From assembly GCA_900318345.1 (NCBI GenBank), contig ONKD01000001.1, positions 1-64,000 of the forward strand: 64,000 bases of DNA, in the 5' to 3' direction. Both the position numbers and the translations under genes were made by a program. The stretch's first letter is position 1, and every line of letters starts with the position of its first letter. A model generated the notes under the pieces. The model did no database searches, was not told the DNA's origin, and was given only the letters and a program-made list of their open reading frames with translations. Shown in pieces: positions 17,529 to 26,080 of this stretch. The DNA comes from an uncultured Prevotellaceae bacterium. GTDB lineage: Bacteria; Bacteroidota; Bacteroidia; Bacteroidales; Muribaculaceae.

Positions 17529-17632
17529 ACAGTTATGTCTCTTTATATTGTGATTAATTTTTTGATTCTTATTTTAACCTACAAATTTAGTGTTTTTTTC
17601 GCAAACAACCGCATGCTGTTGATAAAAAAACG

Positions 17633-17668
17633 AAAAAAAGCGCTATCGATTGCCTCGATAACGCTTTT
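17633..17668 (-). terminator. rho-independent terminator after the DUF1015 gene
   Basis: Arms GCGCTATCGA (17640-17649) and TCGATAACGC (17655-17664) pair over ten bases with one wobble and a five-base loop. On the minus strand the stem is followed by seven T (complement of the A run at 17633-17639). It lies about 20 bases past the stop at 17686. Confidence 0.88.
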
Positions 17669-17685
17669 TAAACATTTAAACTGTA

Positions 17686-18930
17686 TTAGTCCAGCTTGTG
17701 GATGATGAGACCAGAGCGCAGCTTGGGCTCAAACCATGTGGCCTTGGGAGGCATGATCTTGCCACTGTCGGCAATGTCGATGATCTGCTTCATGGTCACG
17801 GGATAGAGGGCCAAGGCCATCTTCATCTCGCCACTGTCAACACGCTGCTTGAGCTCGCCCAGACCGCGGATGCCGCCAACGAAGTCGATGCGCTTGTCGG
17901 TACGCAGGTCGGTGATGCCCAGGATGTCGCGCAGGATGTAGTCGCTGCTGATGGTCACGTCGAGCACGCCGATGGGGTCGTTGTCGTCGTAGGTGCCTTC
18001 CTTAGCGGTGAGTGAGTACCACTTGCCGCCCAGGTACAGTGAGAAGTTGTGCAACTTGGCGGGCTTGTAGATCTCAGTGCCCTTATCCTCAACGATAAAG
18101 TGCTCACGCACCTTGTCAAGGAATTGCTCCTCGGTGTTGCCGTTCAAGTCAACAACCACGCGGTTATAGTCCATCACCTTGAGGTGTGACTGGGGGAAGC
18201 AAACTGCCAACAGGTAGTTGTACTCCTCGGTGCCATTGTGGTTGGGATCAGCCTTGGCTTTCTCCTCGCCAACATGAGCAGCAGCGGCGGTGCGGTGATG
18301 ACCGTCAGCGATATAGAGGTAGGGGATAGCGGCAAATTCCTTGGTGATGGTATCGATGGTCTCCTTGTCCTTGATGACCCACAGGGTGTGGCCAATGCCG
18401 TCCTCGCTCACGAAGTCGTACTCGGGCGTGGTTTGTGCGGTGCGGTCGATGATGTCTTCCAGGATGCGGTTATCGGGGAATGCCAGGAATACCGGCTCGA
18501 TGTTGGCATTGTTGATCTCGATGTGGTGCATGCGGTCGGCCTCTTTCTCGCGGCGGGTGAGCTCATGCTTCTTGATGCGGCCTGTGAGGTAGTCCTCTAC
18601 GCTGGCGCCAACCACAAAGCCATATTGAGTGCGGCCATCCATGGTCTGTGCATAGATGTAGTAGCAGTCCTGGGTATCCTGAACCAGCCAGCCTTTGTCC
18701 TGGAATTTCTTGAAATTCTCAACGGCCTTGTCATACACCTTGGGCTCGTGCTCGCCGGTGCCGGGCTCGAAGTCGATTTCGGGCTTAATGATGTGATAGA
18801 GGCACATTTCGTTATCGCCAGCTTCGGCGCGTGCTTCTTCGCTCGACAGGACGTCGTAGGGCTTAGAGGCTACTTTTTCTACATACTCTTTCGGCGGTCT
18901 AACGCCACGGAACGGTTTTACGTTTGCCAT
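17686..18930 (-). CDS. DUF1015 family protein
   Basis: This 414-residue cytoplasmic protein matches DUF1015: N-terminal KPFRGVRPPKEYVEKVASKPYDVLSS-type opening (quoted here in part: SKPYDVLSSEEA), the central LYIADGHHRTAAA motif with paired histidines, and a C-terminal half with RDILGITDLRTDKRIDFVGG. The ADGHHR motif and conserved acidic residues suggest a metal- or phosphate-binding active site, but I know of no established reaction. It is transcribed alone, with a terminator downstream and the Fur-type regulator upstream across a 53-base gap. Confidence 0.9.
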   Translation of the reverse strand: MANVKPFRGVRPPKEYVEKVASKPYDVLSSEEARAEAGDNEMCLYHIIKPEIDFEPGTGEHEPKVYDKAVENFKKFQDKGWLVQDTQDCYYIYAQTMDGRTQYGFVVGASVEDYLTGRIKKHELTRREKEADRMHHIEINNANIEPVFLAFPDNRILEDIIDRTAQTTPEYDFVSEDGIGHTLWVIKDKETIDTITKEFAAIPYLYIADGHHRTAAAAHVGEEKAKADPNHNGTEEYNYLLAVCFPQSHLKVMDYNRVVVDLNGNTEEQFLDKVREHFIVEDKGTEIYKPAKLHNFSLYLGGKWYSLTAKEGTYDDNDPIGVLDVTISSDYILRDILGITDLRTDKRIDFVGGIRGLGELKQRVDSGEMKMALALYPVTMKQIIDIADSGKIMPPKATWFEPKLRSGLIIHKLD

Positions 18931-18983
18931 GATAAATTAACGGTTTAATAAAGTGTTAATAGATTTGTGTTGTTAAAAAGTTA

Positions 18984-19499
18984 TTATCGTTTTTTGTTCT
19001 TTTCATCTTTGTCCTTGACTGCCTGTCGGGTGCGTTTCAACTTGCGCGCACATGTGCTGCATGTGCCATACACATACAGGCTGTAGTGGTCGGTGTTGAA
19101 CGCGTTGAAACGACGAGCGTTCATGAAAGCGGCAAAATTGGTGTCTCTCACTTCCTTAACCTTGCCACACGTAGTGCATATCAAGTGGGTGTGAGGCAGG
19201 GTGATGCGCTCATATTGTGCCTGCATCCCCTCGAACACATGTCGCCTGAGCATGCGGGCATCCATAAGCAGCTCGACAGTGTTATAGACCGTCGATCGGC
19301 TCACGCGAAAACCGTCCCCCTCGATGAGCTGCTGCAACTCCTCGATAGTGAAGTGACCGTTGATGCCCATGATGCGGTTCAAGATAGCATAACGTTCAGT
19401 TGTCCTACGCAATCCGTGCGAGTCAAGATACTCGTTGAATTTGCGCACAACGGGATTGTTGCTGGAGGCAAAATCTTCGATATTTGGATCGGTCTTCAT
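18984..19499 (-). CDS. Fur/PerR family transcriptional repressor
   Basis: From ATG 19499 the protein has 171 residues; an in-frame ATG at 19538 overlaps the promoter and is rejected. The N-terminal winged helix contains LDSHGLRRTTERYAILNRIM and the recognition region FRVSRSTVYNTVELL. The dimerisation half has the structural zinc cysteines CTTCGK and CSTCARK and the metal-site stretch LPHTHLICTTC. These features fit Fur or PerR; the residues seen do not decide between iron and peroxide sensing. The C-terminus is a lysine-rich tail (KDKDEKNKKR). It sits next to a DUF1015 gene rather than near an obvious iron or peroxide target. Confidence 0.93.
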   Translation of the reverse strand: MKTDPNIEDFASSNNPVVRKFNEYLDSHGLRRTTERYAILNRIMGINGHFTIEELQQLIEGDGFRVSRSTVYNTVELLMDARMLRRHVFEGMQAQYERITLPHTHLICTTCGKVKEVRDTNFAAFMNARRFNAFNTDHYSLYVYGTCSTCARKLKRTRQAVKDKDEKNKKR

Positions 19500-19507
19500 C
19501 GGTGTGA

Positions 19508-19538
19508 CAAAAGTACAACGATTTTTGCAATCGAGCAA
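19508..19538 (-). promoter_or_regulatory. promoter of the Fur/PerR regulator
   Basis: On the minus strand TTG (19536-19538), 20 bases, then TACTTTTG (19508-19515), nine bases before the start codon. The short distance predicts a very short leader. No clear Fur-box palindrome is visible in the promoter itself. Confidence 0.75.
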
Positions 19539-19547
19539 AGAATTAGT

Positions 19548-20207
19548 CTAAGAAATGAATATCTGCTCGATATCCAAATCATTCACACAAGGAATGGTCA
19601 AGTCGCTCAATGGAGCAACGATGTCGGCACTCAAGGTCGTGGCGATGCCGATGACCCGTGCTCCCGAGGCGCGAGCGGCGATGAGCCCGTTGCGCGAGTC
19701 CTCAAACACGACGCAGTCCTTGATGTCGACGCCAAGCCGTTGAGCGCCCAAGAGGAAACAATCGGGGTCGGGTTTGGCTCGAGTGACCATGTCACCGGTG
19801 ATGATGGTGTCGAACAGGGCGGGGAACTCAGGGTGCTGGCTGAAGAGGGCTTGCATCTTCTTGTGGTCGCTAGATGTGACAATCGCCATGGGGATGCCCA
19901 TGTCACGCAGCCGATGGACCAGTGCTAAGGCACCAGGGAAAAACTCAAAGCGCATGTTTTTCTCAAATTCCACAAGCGCTTGAACAATATGTTCACGAAC
20001 CTCATCATTTGCAAAATAGCTCAAAATACGCGCCAGATGGAATCCTTTGATATAATTGGAGAAATCTTCCACTCCAGTGGGAAAACGCTCGTCCATCGCG
20101 CGCCAAAAAATGCTGTATTGGCCCTCGCTGTCGAGTAGCACTCCGTCAAGGTCAAAGAGCACACCCTGTATCTTTCTTGTCGTTACACTCATGACTGTGA
20201 ATTGCAT
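19548..20207 (-). CDS. HAD-superfamily phosphatase, beta-phosphoglucomutase-like
   Basis: This 219-residue protein has all four HAD motifs: motif I FDLDGVLLDSE with the nucleophile Asp, motif II VTSSDHKK, the lysine in RAKPDPD, and motif IV FEDSRNGL. The cap domain is helical (about residues 30-95), as in subclass I enzymes related to beta-phosphoglucomutase and phosphoglycolate phosphatase. A sugar phosphate or similar small metabolite is the likely substrate. The start may be the ATG at 20207 or the one at 20192, five residues later. It shares a divergent upstream region with the COG2509 flavoprotein gene. Confidence 0.9.
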   Translation of the reverse strand: MQFTVMSVTTRKIQGVLFDLDGVLLDSEGQYSIFWRAMDERFPTGVEDFSNYIKGFHLARILSYFANDEVREHIVQALVEFEKNMRFEFFPGALALVHRLRDMGIPMAIVTSSDHKKMQALFSQHPEFPALFDTIITGDMVTRAKPDPDCFLLGAQRLGVDIKDCVVFEDSRNGLIAARASGARVIGIATTLSADIVAPLSDLTIPCVNDLDIEQIFIS

Positions 20208-20224
20208 TCGTTTGATTTAGTTGG

Positions 20225-20262
20225 CAAAATTACTCTTTTTTCGCTGAAATGCAGTAATTTTG
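20225..20262. promoter_or_regulatory. two back-to-back -7 boxes between divergent genes
   Basis: TAATTTTG lies on the minus strand at 20225-20232 (facing the HAD gene) and on the plus strand at 20255-20262 (facing the flavoprotein gene). Neither has a TTG at the normal 19-21-base spacing, so only the -7 elements are supported. Confidence 0.5.
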
Positions 20263-20284
20263 TGGCATAAAAACGATAGTGACT

Positions 20285-21847
20285 ATGATTCAAGAATTTC
20301 AATTACGGCTCATTCCACGCGCGGCATCTAGCCACAGCGAGATCGCACGACAACTGGCTAAACAGCATGATATTGACGCGAATAGCATTCAGGGTATCAG
20401 GATTTTGAAACGATCGATTGATGCACGCCAGCGTGTAGTGATGGTAAACCTCAAGGTACGGGTCTATATCGATGAACCCATGACACAAGACTACCTGGTG
20501 CCACCTATCGAGTATCGCTCGGTTGATGGCAAACGTCAAGCGATTGTAGTGGGTATGGGACCTGGTGGGCTCTTTGCCGCATTAAGGCTCATCGAGCTGG
20601 GCATCAAGCCCATTGTGCTCGAACGAGGAAAAAATGTTGTGGAACGTCGCAAGGACGCGTCAATGATTCAGCGTGAAGGCATAGTCAACCCCGAAAGCAA
20701 CTATTGTTTTGGCGAGGGTGGGGCAGGAGCTTATAGCGATGGTAAACTCTACACCCGTAGCAAGAAGCGCGGTTCGGTGGAGCGTATTCTTGGGATTTTT
20801 GTCCAGCATGGCGCTCGAGAGGACATCTTGATTGATGCCCATCCCCACATTGGCAGTGACAAATTGCCTGCGGTAATTCAAGCGATGCGTGAGACCATCT
20901 TGAGGTGTGGCGGAGAGGTACATTTTGAGACTCGTGTCACACGCCTGATTATCGAGGGCGATAGCGTGACCGGTGTCGAAACAGCAACAGGAGAACAATT
21001 CATGGGACCCGTGATTTTGGCCACTGGGCACTCGGCACGAGACGTGTACCAGATGCTATATGATAATGATGTGATGCTAGAGGAGAAGGGCCTTGCTGTG
21101 GGCGTGCGATTAGAGCATCCGCAGCGCATCATCGATCAAATCCAGTACCATAGCGTACTGGGTCGTGGCGAGTATTTGCCTGCTGCCGAGTATAATTTTG
21201 TTACCCAAGTGGATCACCGTGGCGTTTATTCGTTCTGCATGTGCCCCGGTGGTTTTGTCGTGCCTGCCGTGAGTGAGGCAAACGGATTGGTTGTCAATGG
21301 CATGTCGCCCAGTCACCGTGGGTCGCATTGGGCCAACTCGGGAATGGTAGTGGAACTGCATCCCGAGGATTTGCCCAGCGATTTCAAGAAGCATGGTGTG
21401 CTGGCCATGATGCGTTTCCAGCAAGAGATGGAACAACGAGCCTTTGTCGAGGCGGGTAACTCTCTTATTGCCGGTGCCCAGCGCATGAAGAACTTTGTTG
21501 ACGGGAAGGCTTCGCGCAACATCCCGCCGTCATCCTATCTGCCAGGTGTGCAACTGTCTAGGCTGGACTTGTGGATGCCGCCATTTGTCGCTAACCGCCT
21601 GAGGAAAGGCTTCAAAATATTTGGCAAGAATGCACGTGGTTTCTTGACCAATGATGCCGTAGTCATCGGCGTTGAGACGCGCACGTCATCACCCTTGCGC
21701 ATCCCTCGTGACATGGAACTGTTGCACCATGTCTCACTCAAGGGACTTTATCCCTGTGGTGAAGGAGCAGGCTATGCCGGTGGCATTGTTTCCAGCGCGA
21801 TTGACGGCGAACGCTGCGCTGAAGCGCTTACAGAGCAAAACCAGTAA
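20285..21847 (+). CDS. COG2509-type FAD-dependent dehydrogenase
   Basis: This 520-residue flavoprotein (from ATG 20285; a GTG two codons upstream is possible) begins with a small N-terminal domain (about 1-80) and then the dinucleotide fold AIVVGMGPGGLFAALRL. Further signatures of the family are SNYCFGEGGAGAYSDGKLYTRSKKR, ILATGHSARDVY, FCMCPGGFVVPA and LYPCGEGAGYAGGIVSSA near the end, which completes the FAD site. These proteins are widespread and annotated as uncharacterised FAD-dependent dehydrogenases. Two Cys in FCMCPGG may be functional. No substrate is known. The gene has a -7 box 23 bases before its start. Confidence 0.92.
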   Translation: MIQEFQLRLIPRAASSHSEIARQLAKQHDIDANSIQGIRILKRSIDARQRVVMVNLKVRVYIDEPMTQDYLVPPIEYRSVDGKRQAIVVGMGPGGLFAALRLIELGIKPIVLERGKNVVERRKDASMIQREGIVNPESNYCFGEGGAGAYSDGKLYTRSKKRGSVERILGIFVQHGAREDILIDAHPHIGSDKLPAVIQAMRETILRCGGEVHFETRVTRLIIEGDSVTGVETATGEQFMGPVILATGHSARDVYQMLYDNDVMLEEKGLAVGVRLEHPQRIIDQIQYHSVLGRGEYLPAAEYNFVTQVDHRGVYSFCMCPGGFVVPAVSEANGLVVNGMSPSHRGSHWANSGMVVELHPEDLPSDFKKHGVLAMMRFQQEMEQRAFVEAGNSLIAGAQRMKNFVDGKASRNIPPSSYLPGVQLSRLDLWMPPFVANRLRKGFKIFGKNARGFLTNDAVVIGVETRTSSPLRIPRDMELLHHVSLKGLYPCGEGAGYAGGIVSSAIDGERCAEALTEQNQ

Positions 21848-21974
21848 ATAGTATTTTTTTAATCATTTGATGAATTTTTTTATTTGTTTTGCACAATTTG
21901 GCGCGAGATTTGCAGTTAATTATGCGATAAAAGAGTTAATTCATATTTTTAGCTAACATCAATCTCACACGATT

Positions 21975-22679
21975 ATGAAAGAGAAGATGATCATTTCGGC
22001 AGCACTTATTGCGCTGAGTGTGTTTTCGTTAGGTTGGTTTATCAAGGCTGGTATTGACGACTTTGCCAGCAAGGACCGCAAGGTCAGTGTTAAGGGCCTC
22101 GCCGAGCAGGAAGTACAGGCCGACAAAGTGACATGGCCCATTGTCTCTAAGGAAATAGGCAATGACCTGCCAGGACTGTATGACCGCATCGGTGCTACTC
22201 AGGCCAAGATCAAGGCTTTCTTGCTCAAGGGCGGCGTCAAGGAAGAAGAAATCAGCTTCAATGCCCCCCAGGTCGTTGACTTGACGGCTCGCGAGTATGA
22301 CTCGGGTAACAAGGCCTACCGCTATATCGTGACTTCGGTGCTCACCGTCACAAGCAAGAATGTGGAACAGGTGCGCCAACTCATTGCCAAGCAGGGCGAT
22401 CTGTTGAAGGAAGGTGTGGCCATCACCAGTGACAGTTACGAGAACCAGATTCAGTATGAGTTTGTCTCCTTCAAGGAGATGAAGCCCAAGATGATGCAGG
22501 AAGCCATCGAGAACGCCGAGACCACGGCCCAGCAGTTTGCCAAAAACTCTCACAGCAAACTCAACAAGATCGTGAGCGCCGATCAAGGCCAGTTCTCCAT
22601 CGAGAGCCGTGACGAGTACACCCCCTGGATCAAGAAAGTGCGTGTAGTCACCACCGTCACCTATTCTCTCAAGAACTGA
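21975..22679 (+). CDS. SIMPL domain (DUF541) protein
   Basis: This 234-residue protein has an N-terminal membrane anchor or signal segment (about 5-24, MIISAALIALSVFSLGWFI) and a SIMPL domain starting VSVKGLAEQEVQADKVTWPI, with the characteristic double glycine KGGVKEEEISF and YIVTSVLTVTSKNVEQVRQL. SIMPL proteins are periplasmic or membrane-bound and often oligomeric; their biochemical role is not settled. It is followed by a strong terminator and is probably monocistronic. The 127 bases upstream are AT-rich; I could not place a full promoter there. Confidence 0.92.
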   Translation: MKEKMIISAALIALSVFSLGWFIKAGIDDFASKDRKVSVKGLAEQEVQADKVTWPIVSKEIGNDLPGLYDRIGATQAKIKAFLLKGGVKEEEISFNAPQVVDLTAREYDSGNKAYRYIVTSVLTVTSKNVEQVRQLIAKQGDLLKEGVAITSDSYENQIQYEFVSFKEMKPKMMQEAIENAETTAQQFAKNSHSKLNKIVSADQGQFSIESRDEYTPWIKKVRVVTTVTYSLKN

Positions 22680-22700
22680 CAAACAATATGTAGAACATTT

Positions 22701-22732
22701 AGAGACGCAAAATCTTGCGTCTCTTATTTTTT
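22701..22732 (+). terminator. terminator of the SIMPL gene, built on a palindromic repeat
   Basis: AGAGACGCAA (22701-22710) and TTGCGTCTCT (22715-22724) pair perfectly over ten bases with loop AATC, followed by TTATTTTTTT. The stem is the same GAGACGCAA/TTGCGTCTC palindrome seen at 37768-37789 and 49563-49584, so here a member of that repeat family appears to serve as terminator. Confidence 0.88.
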
Positions 22733-22740
22733 TAATGAAC

Positions 22741-22777
22741 TAGAGGTTGTGCTAACCTGATGGTTGCACAACCTCTA
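22741..22777 (-). terminator. second hairpin between convergent genes
   Basis: TAGAGGTTGTGC (22741-22752) pairs perfectly with GCACAACCTCTA (22766-22777), and AACC/GGTT extend the stem above a one-base bulge. It lies 25 bases past the stop of the tricorn-type protease gene. The T-rich stretch on the minus strand does not follow directly, so termination efficiency is uncertain. Confidence 0.6.
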
Positions 22778-22801
22778 ATCATATTGTAAACTAAGGTGTT
22801 T

Positions 22802-25800
22802 TTACTTGACGCCCAGGTCTTTTAACGTGCGGGGAGCAGGTGTCTTAGGCATGGGCTGACGGTCCTTGAGCTGCTCGAGGATGACCTCAATGGCTTTGTC
22901 AAGCTGCTGGTCAATACCCTGATACTCAAGCACGGGGTCATTGTCAATGATGATGTCGGGATCTACACCATGATTCTCGACAATCCAGTTGCCGCGAGTG
23001 TCATAATTGGTGAAGAAGGGCACGCGGATGTCTGTACCATCCATATAGGGCAGTGAGCCACTGATGCCAACGATGCCACCCCATGAGCGGGTGCCGATAA
23101 CTGGACCGATCTTGTTCTCCTTGAAACTCCAGGGGAACAGGTCACCGTCACTGGCGCTATACTTGTTGACCAGCAGCACCTTGGGACCGTAGATGGTCTG
23201 CTCGGGCGTTGTACCGTTGTGGTTGCTGCCACGATACATGGTCAAGCGGTAAGGTTGACGCAGCAAGCGTTCAATCACCATGGGCGAGATGTTACCGCCG
23301 CCGTTGCCACGGTCGTCAATAATGACAGCCTCCTTGTCAATCTGTGCAAAGAAGTAGCGCGAGAACTCACGCAGGCCTTCGGGACCCATGTCGGGAATAT
23401 AGATGTAACCCACACGACCGCCGGTCTTCTCACTCACATAATCGATGTTGTGCTGTACCCACTCATAGTGATACAGGGGATACTCGTCCTGGATGGGCTT
23501 CACAACCACCTTGCGGTTACCGTTGATGGTGAGTTCAGTCATCACGTCGGCCTTGTCACGCAGCAGTGTATAGATGTTATCCACACCTGCAGTGGAAACG
23601 CCATCGACAGCAGTGATGATGTCGCCTTCCTTGATGTTCATGCCGGGCTCAAGTAGCGGAGAACGCAGTTCCTCGCGGTCGGGTGCACCACGCAGAATCT
23701 TTTTGATTTTGAAGCCATTGCCAGAGCGCTCCATCTCGGCGCCAAGCATGCCGATGTGGTGCTCATCAATCTTGATGTGGTCACCGCCATCAACATAAGC
23801 ATGTCCCACTGCCAACTCACTAATCATGCCGCCGATGACATAGGTCAGGTCGAGGCGGTTCTTGACGTAAGGCAGCAACTGGGCATACTTGTCGTGCATG
23901 GCCTGCCAGTCCACGCCGTGCATGTTCTCGAGATAGAAGCCGTCGCGATAGGCGCGCCAAGCCTCATTGAAAATTTGGTTCCACTCCTGATCAAAGTTAA
24001 CCGTGGCAATCATGTCATCGGTATTCACAGCGTCGCTCAACTCGGCCTTGCGGGGAGTCAAGGGAGCAATGTAAACCTTTCCGCCTTTCATGTAAAGAGC
24101 ATTCTTCATGTCGGCTGATGGGCTCATAAAGGCACGCTCGGCAACGACCTCGTCCTTCTGCTCCTTGAGGTCAAACACGCGCACACTGCCGCGACCATTG
24201 TACCACAGATGTTCGCCGTCACAGACAAAGCCGCCATAACTACCGGCACCAATGGGCAATTTCACAATGCGGTCACCGATGCCGTCAATGTCAATACGCA
24301 CTGCCTTGGTATCTGCCTGAGGCTTGTTTTTACCCTTGCCTTTGGGGGCTTCTTTAGGAGTGTCTTTGGGCTCTTCGCCACTGATTTGCACCTTATCATC
24401 CTTGGGGAGGAAAGGTGAAGGTGTGTCCTTAGAAAGCATCACCACGTAGATGCCTTCCATCTCACCATAGGCAAAGTTCCACTCAATATTGCTGTAGATG
24501 GGGTTGAAATCGCGGCCTGAAGCAAAGATCAGGTACTTGCCGTCACTGCTGAACGCAGGCGAGTTGCTGTCATACCAGCGGTCGGTCACAGGATATTCCT
24601 TGCGCTCGGCGATGTTGTACAGGTAGACCACGCTGAACTCGTTGGCACCACGGCGGTAATAGGTCAGCCACTTGCCGTCGGGGGAGAAACTGGGTGTTGG
24701 GATTTCGCCCATCTCGTCGGTGAGGAGGATTTGCTTATTGCTCGTTTTGCCGTTCACGTTGAGCAGCACCATGCGGTTCTTGCGATCGGTATAGACAATC
24801 TGGCTGCCATCGGGGCTCCACTCAAAGTCACGGATGTAGGTATCGTTATCGAAGGTCAACTGCCTGGCCTGGTCGCTGTTGACGGGGCGCACCCAGATCT
24901 CGGTCTCGCCAGTCTGGTCGCTGATGTAAGCGATGTTTTTGCCGTCGGGGCTCCATGAGGCATTGCGCTCGTGAACACCGGGTGTGTGGGTAATGTTGCG
25001 GGTGACGCCATGCTTTGCAGGCACGTCAAACACCTCGCCACGAGCACTCAAAACCAAACGGCTGCCATCGGGGGCAAGACTGCCGCTGCGCAGGTTGTCA
25101 CCCACCTTGCGCTGCTCCTCGCGGGCAAAATTGTTCTCGCTGTTGAGATAAATGGTGATTTTCTCGCTGCGCTTGGTCGATGGGTCGAGCACATAGAGAT
25201 AGCCGCCATTCTCGAAGACGATCTTGCCGCCGCCACAGTTGGCAAACTTCACATCATACTCGGTGAAATCGGTCACCTTTTGTGTAGCACCAGTTCGGGT
25301 GTTATACACAAAGATGTTCATGCGGTTGTCACGGTCGCTCATGAAATAGATCTCGTCGCCAATCCACATGGGATCAATGTCCTGAGCGATGTTGTTAGTG
25401 ATGTTTGTCACCGATTTGGCCTTGGTGTCATAGATCCAGATATCATCGGCCATACCTCCTTTGTAGTACTTCCAAGTGCGGAACTCGCGGAAGACGCGGT
25501 TATAAGCCAATTTTGATCCATCGGCATTATAGCAGCAGAAACCGCCCTCGGGCAGCGGCAATTCCTCGGCCATACCGCCATTAATTGGGGCTTTCCACAA
25601 TTTGCCGTCAAAGCTCTCACTGATGCGGTTACGGTAGATGACGCCGCTTCCGTCAGGAGTCCATGCCATGGTGATGTTGTTGGGACCCATACGGTCGCCC
25701 CAATCATCACGCGGGTTGCTGGAGGTGAAAGTGATACGTTTAGGCTCGCCTCCCTGAGCGGGCATGACATAGACCTCGGTGTTGCCGTCATACTGTCCGG

Positions 25801-26035
25801 TGAACGCGATGGTGCGGCCGTCGGGTGAGTAGCGGGCAAAAGCCTCATATCCCTTGTGAGAGGTGAGTTTGCGTGCCGTGCCGCCAGTGATGGGCACGGT
25901 GTAAATGTCTCCAGCATAGCTGAAAGCCACTTCCTGACCATTGGTGCCGGGGAAACGCAGTAAACGTCCCTCATCGGCTTGTGCTGTCAGGGATGCAGCG
26001 GCCAATACCGCCAAATAAATAAGTTTTTTCTTCAT
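22802..26035 (-). CDS. tricorn-type S41 protease, secreted
   Basis: This 1077-residue protein has a signal peptide (MKKKLIYLAVLAAASLTAQA) and the tricorn layout. About residues 25-570 hold beta-propeller repeats of the WD40-like PD40 type, each with an FSPDGK or WSPDGK motif. A low-complexity Lys/Pro linker lies near 560-590. A core region with NMHGVDWQAM is followed by a PDZ domain (about 770-850, LEPGMNIKEGDIITAVDGV) and the S41 catalytic domain with DDRGNGGGN and the nucleophile Ser near 962 in YSASDGDLFPW. Tricorn enzymes degrade peptides released by larger proteases. The signal peptide places this one outside the cytoplasm, unlike the archaeal enzyme, as is usual for Bacteroidetes homologues. 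Confidence 0.95.
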   Translation of the reverse strand: MKKKLIYLAVLAAASLTAQADEGRLLRFPGTNGQEVAFSYAGDIYTVPITGGTARKLTSHKGYEAFARYSPDGRTIAFTGQYDGNTEVYVMPAQGGEPKRITFTSSNPRDDWGDRMGPNNITMAWTPDGSGVIYRNRISESFDGKLWKAPINGGMAEELPLPEGGFCCYNADGSKLAYNRVFREFRTWKYYKGGMADDIWIYDTKAKSVTNITNNIAQDIDPMWIGDEIYFMSDRDNRMNIFVYNTRTGATQKVTDFTEYDVKFANCGGGKIVFENGGYLYVLDPSTKRSEKITIYLNSENNFAREEQRKVGDNLRSGSLAPDGSRLVLSARGEVFDVPAKHGVTRNITHTPGVHERNASWSPDGKNIAYISDQTGETEIWVRPVNSDQARQLTFDNDTYIRDFEWSPDGSQIVYTDRKNRMVLLNVNGKTSNKQILLTDEMGEIPTPSFSPDGKWLTYYRRGANEFSVVYLYNIAERKEYPVTDRWYDSNSPAFSSDGKYLIFASGRDFNPIYSNIEWNFAYGEMEGIYVVMLSKDTPSPFLPKDDKVQISGEEPKDTPKEAPKGKGKNKPQADTKAVRIDIDGIGDRIVKLPIGAGSYGGFVCDGEHLWYNGRGSVRVFDLKEQKDEVVAERAFMSPSADMKNALYMKGGKVYIAPLTPRKAELSDAVNTDDMIATVNFDQEWNQIFNEAWRAYRDGFYLENMHGVDWQAMHDKYAQLLPYVKNRLDLTYVIGGMISELAVGHAYVDGGDHIKIDEHHIGMLGAEMERSGNGFKIKKILRGAPDREELRSPLLEPGMNIKEGDIITAVDGVSTAGVDNIYTLLRDKADVMTELTINGNRKVVVKPIQDEYPLYHYEWVQHNIDYVSEKTGGRVGYIYIPDMGPEGLREFSRYFFAQIDKEAVIIDDRGNGGGNISPMVIERLLRQPYRLTMYRGSNHNGTTPEQTIYGPKVLLVNKYSASDGDLFPWSFKENKIGPVIGTRSWGGIVGISGSLPYMDGTDIRVPFFTNYDTRGNWIVENHGVDPDIIIDNDPVLEYQGIDQQLDKAIEVILEQLKDRQPMPKTPAPRTLKDLGVK

Positions 26036-26080
26036 TGAATTTTAGTTTATTAGTGATATAGTATTGAATGGTTATTATAA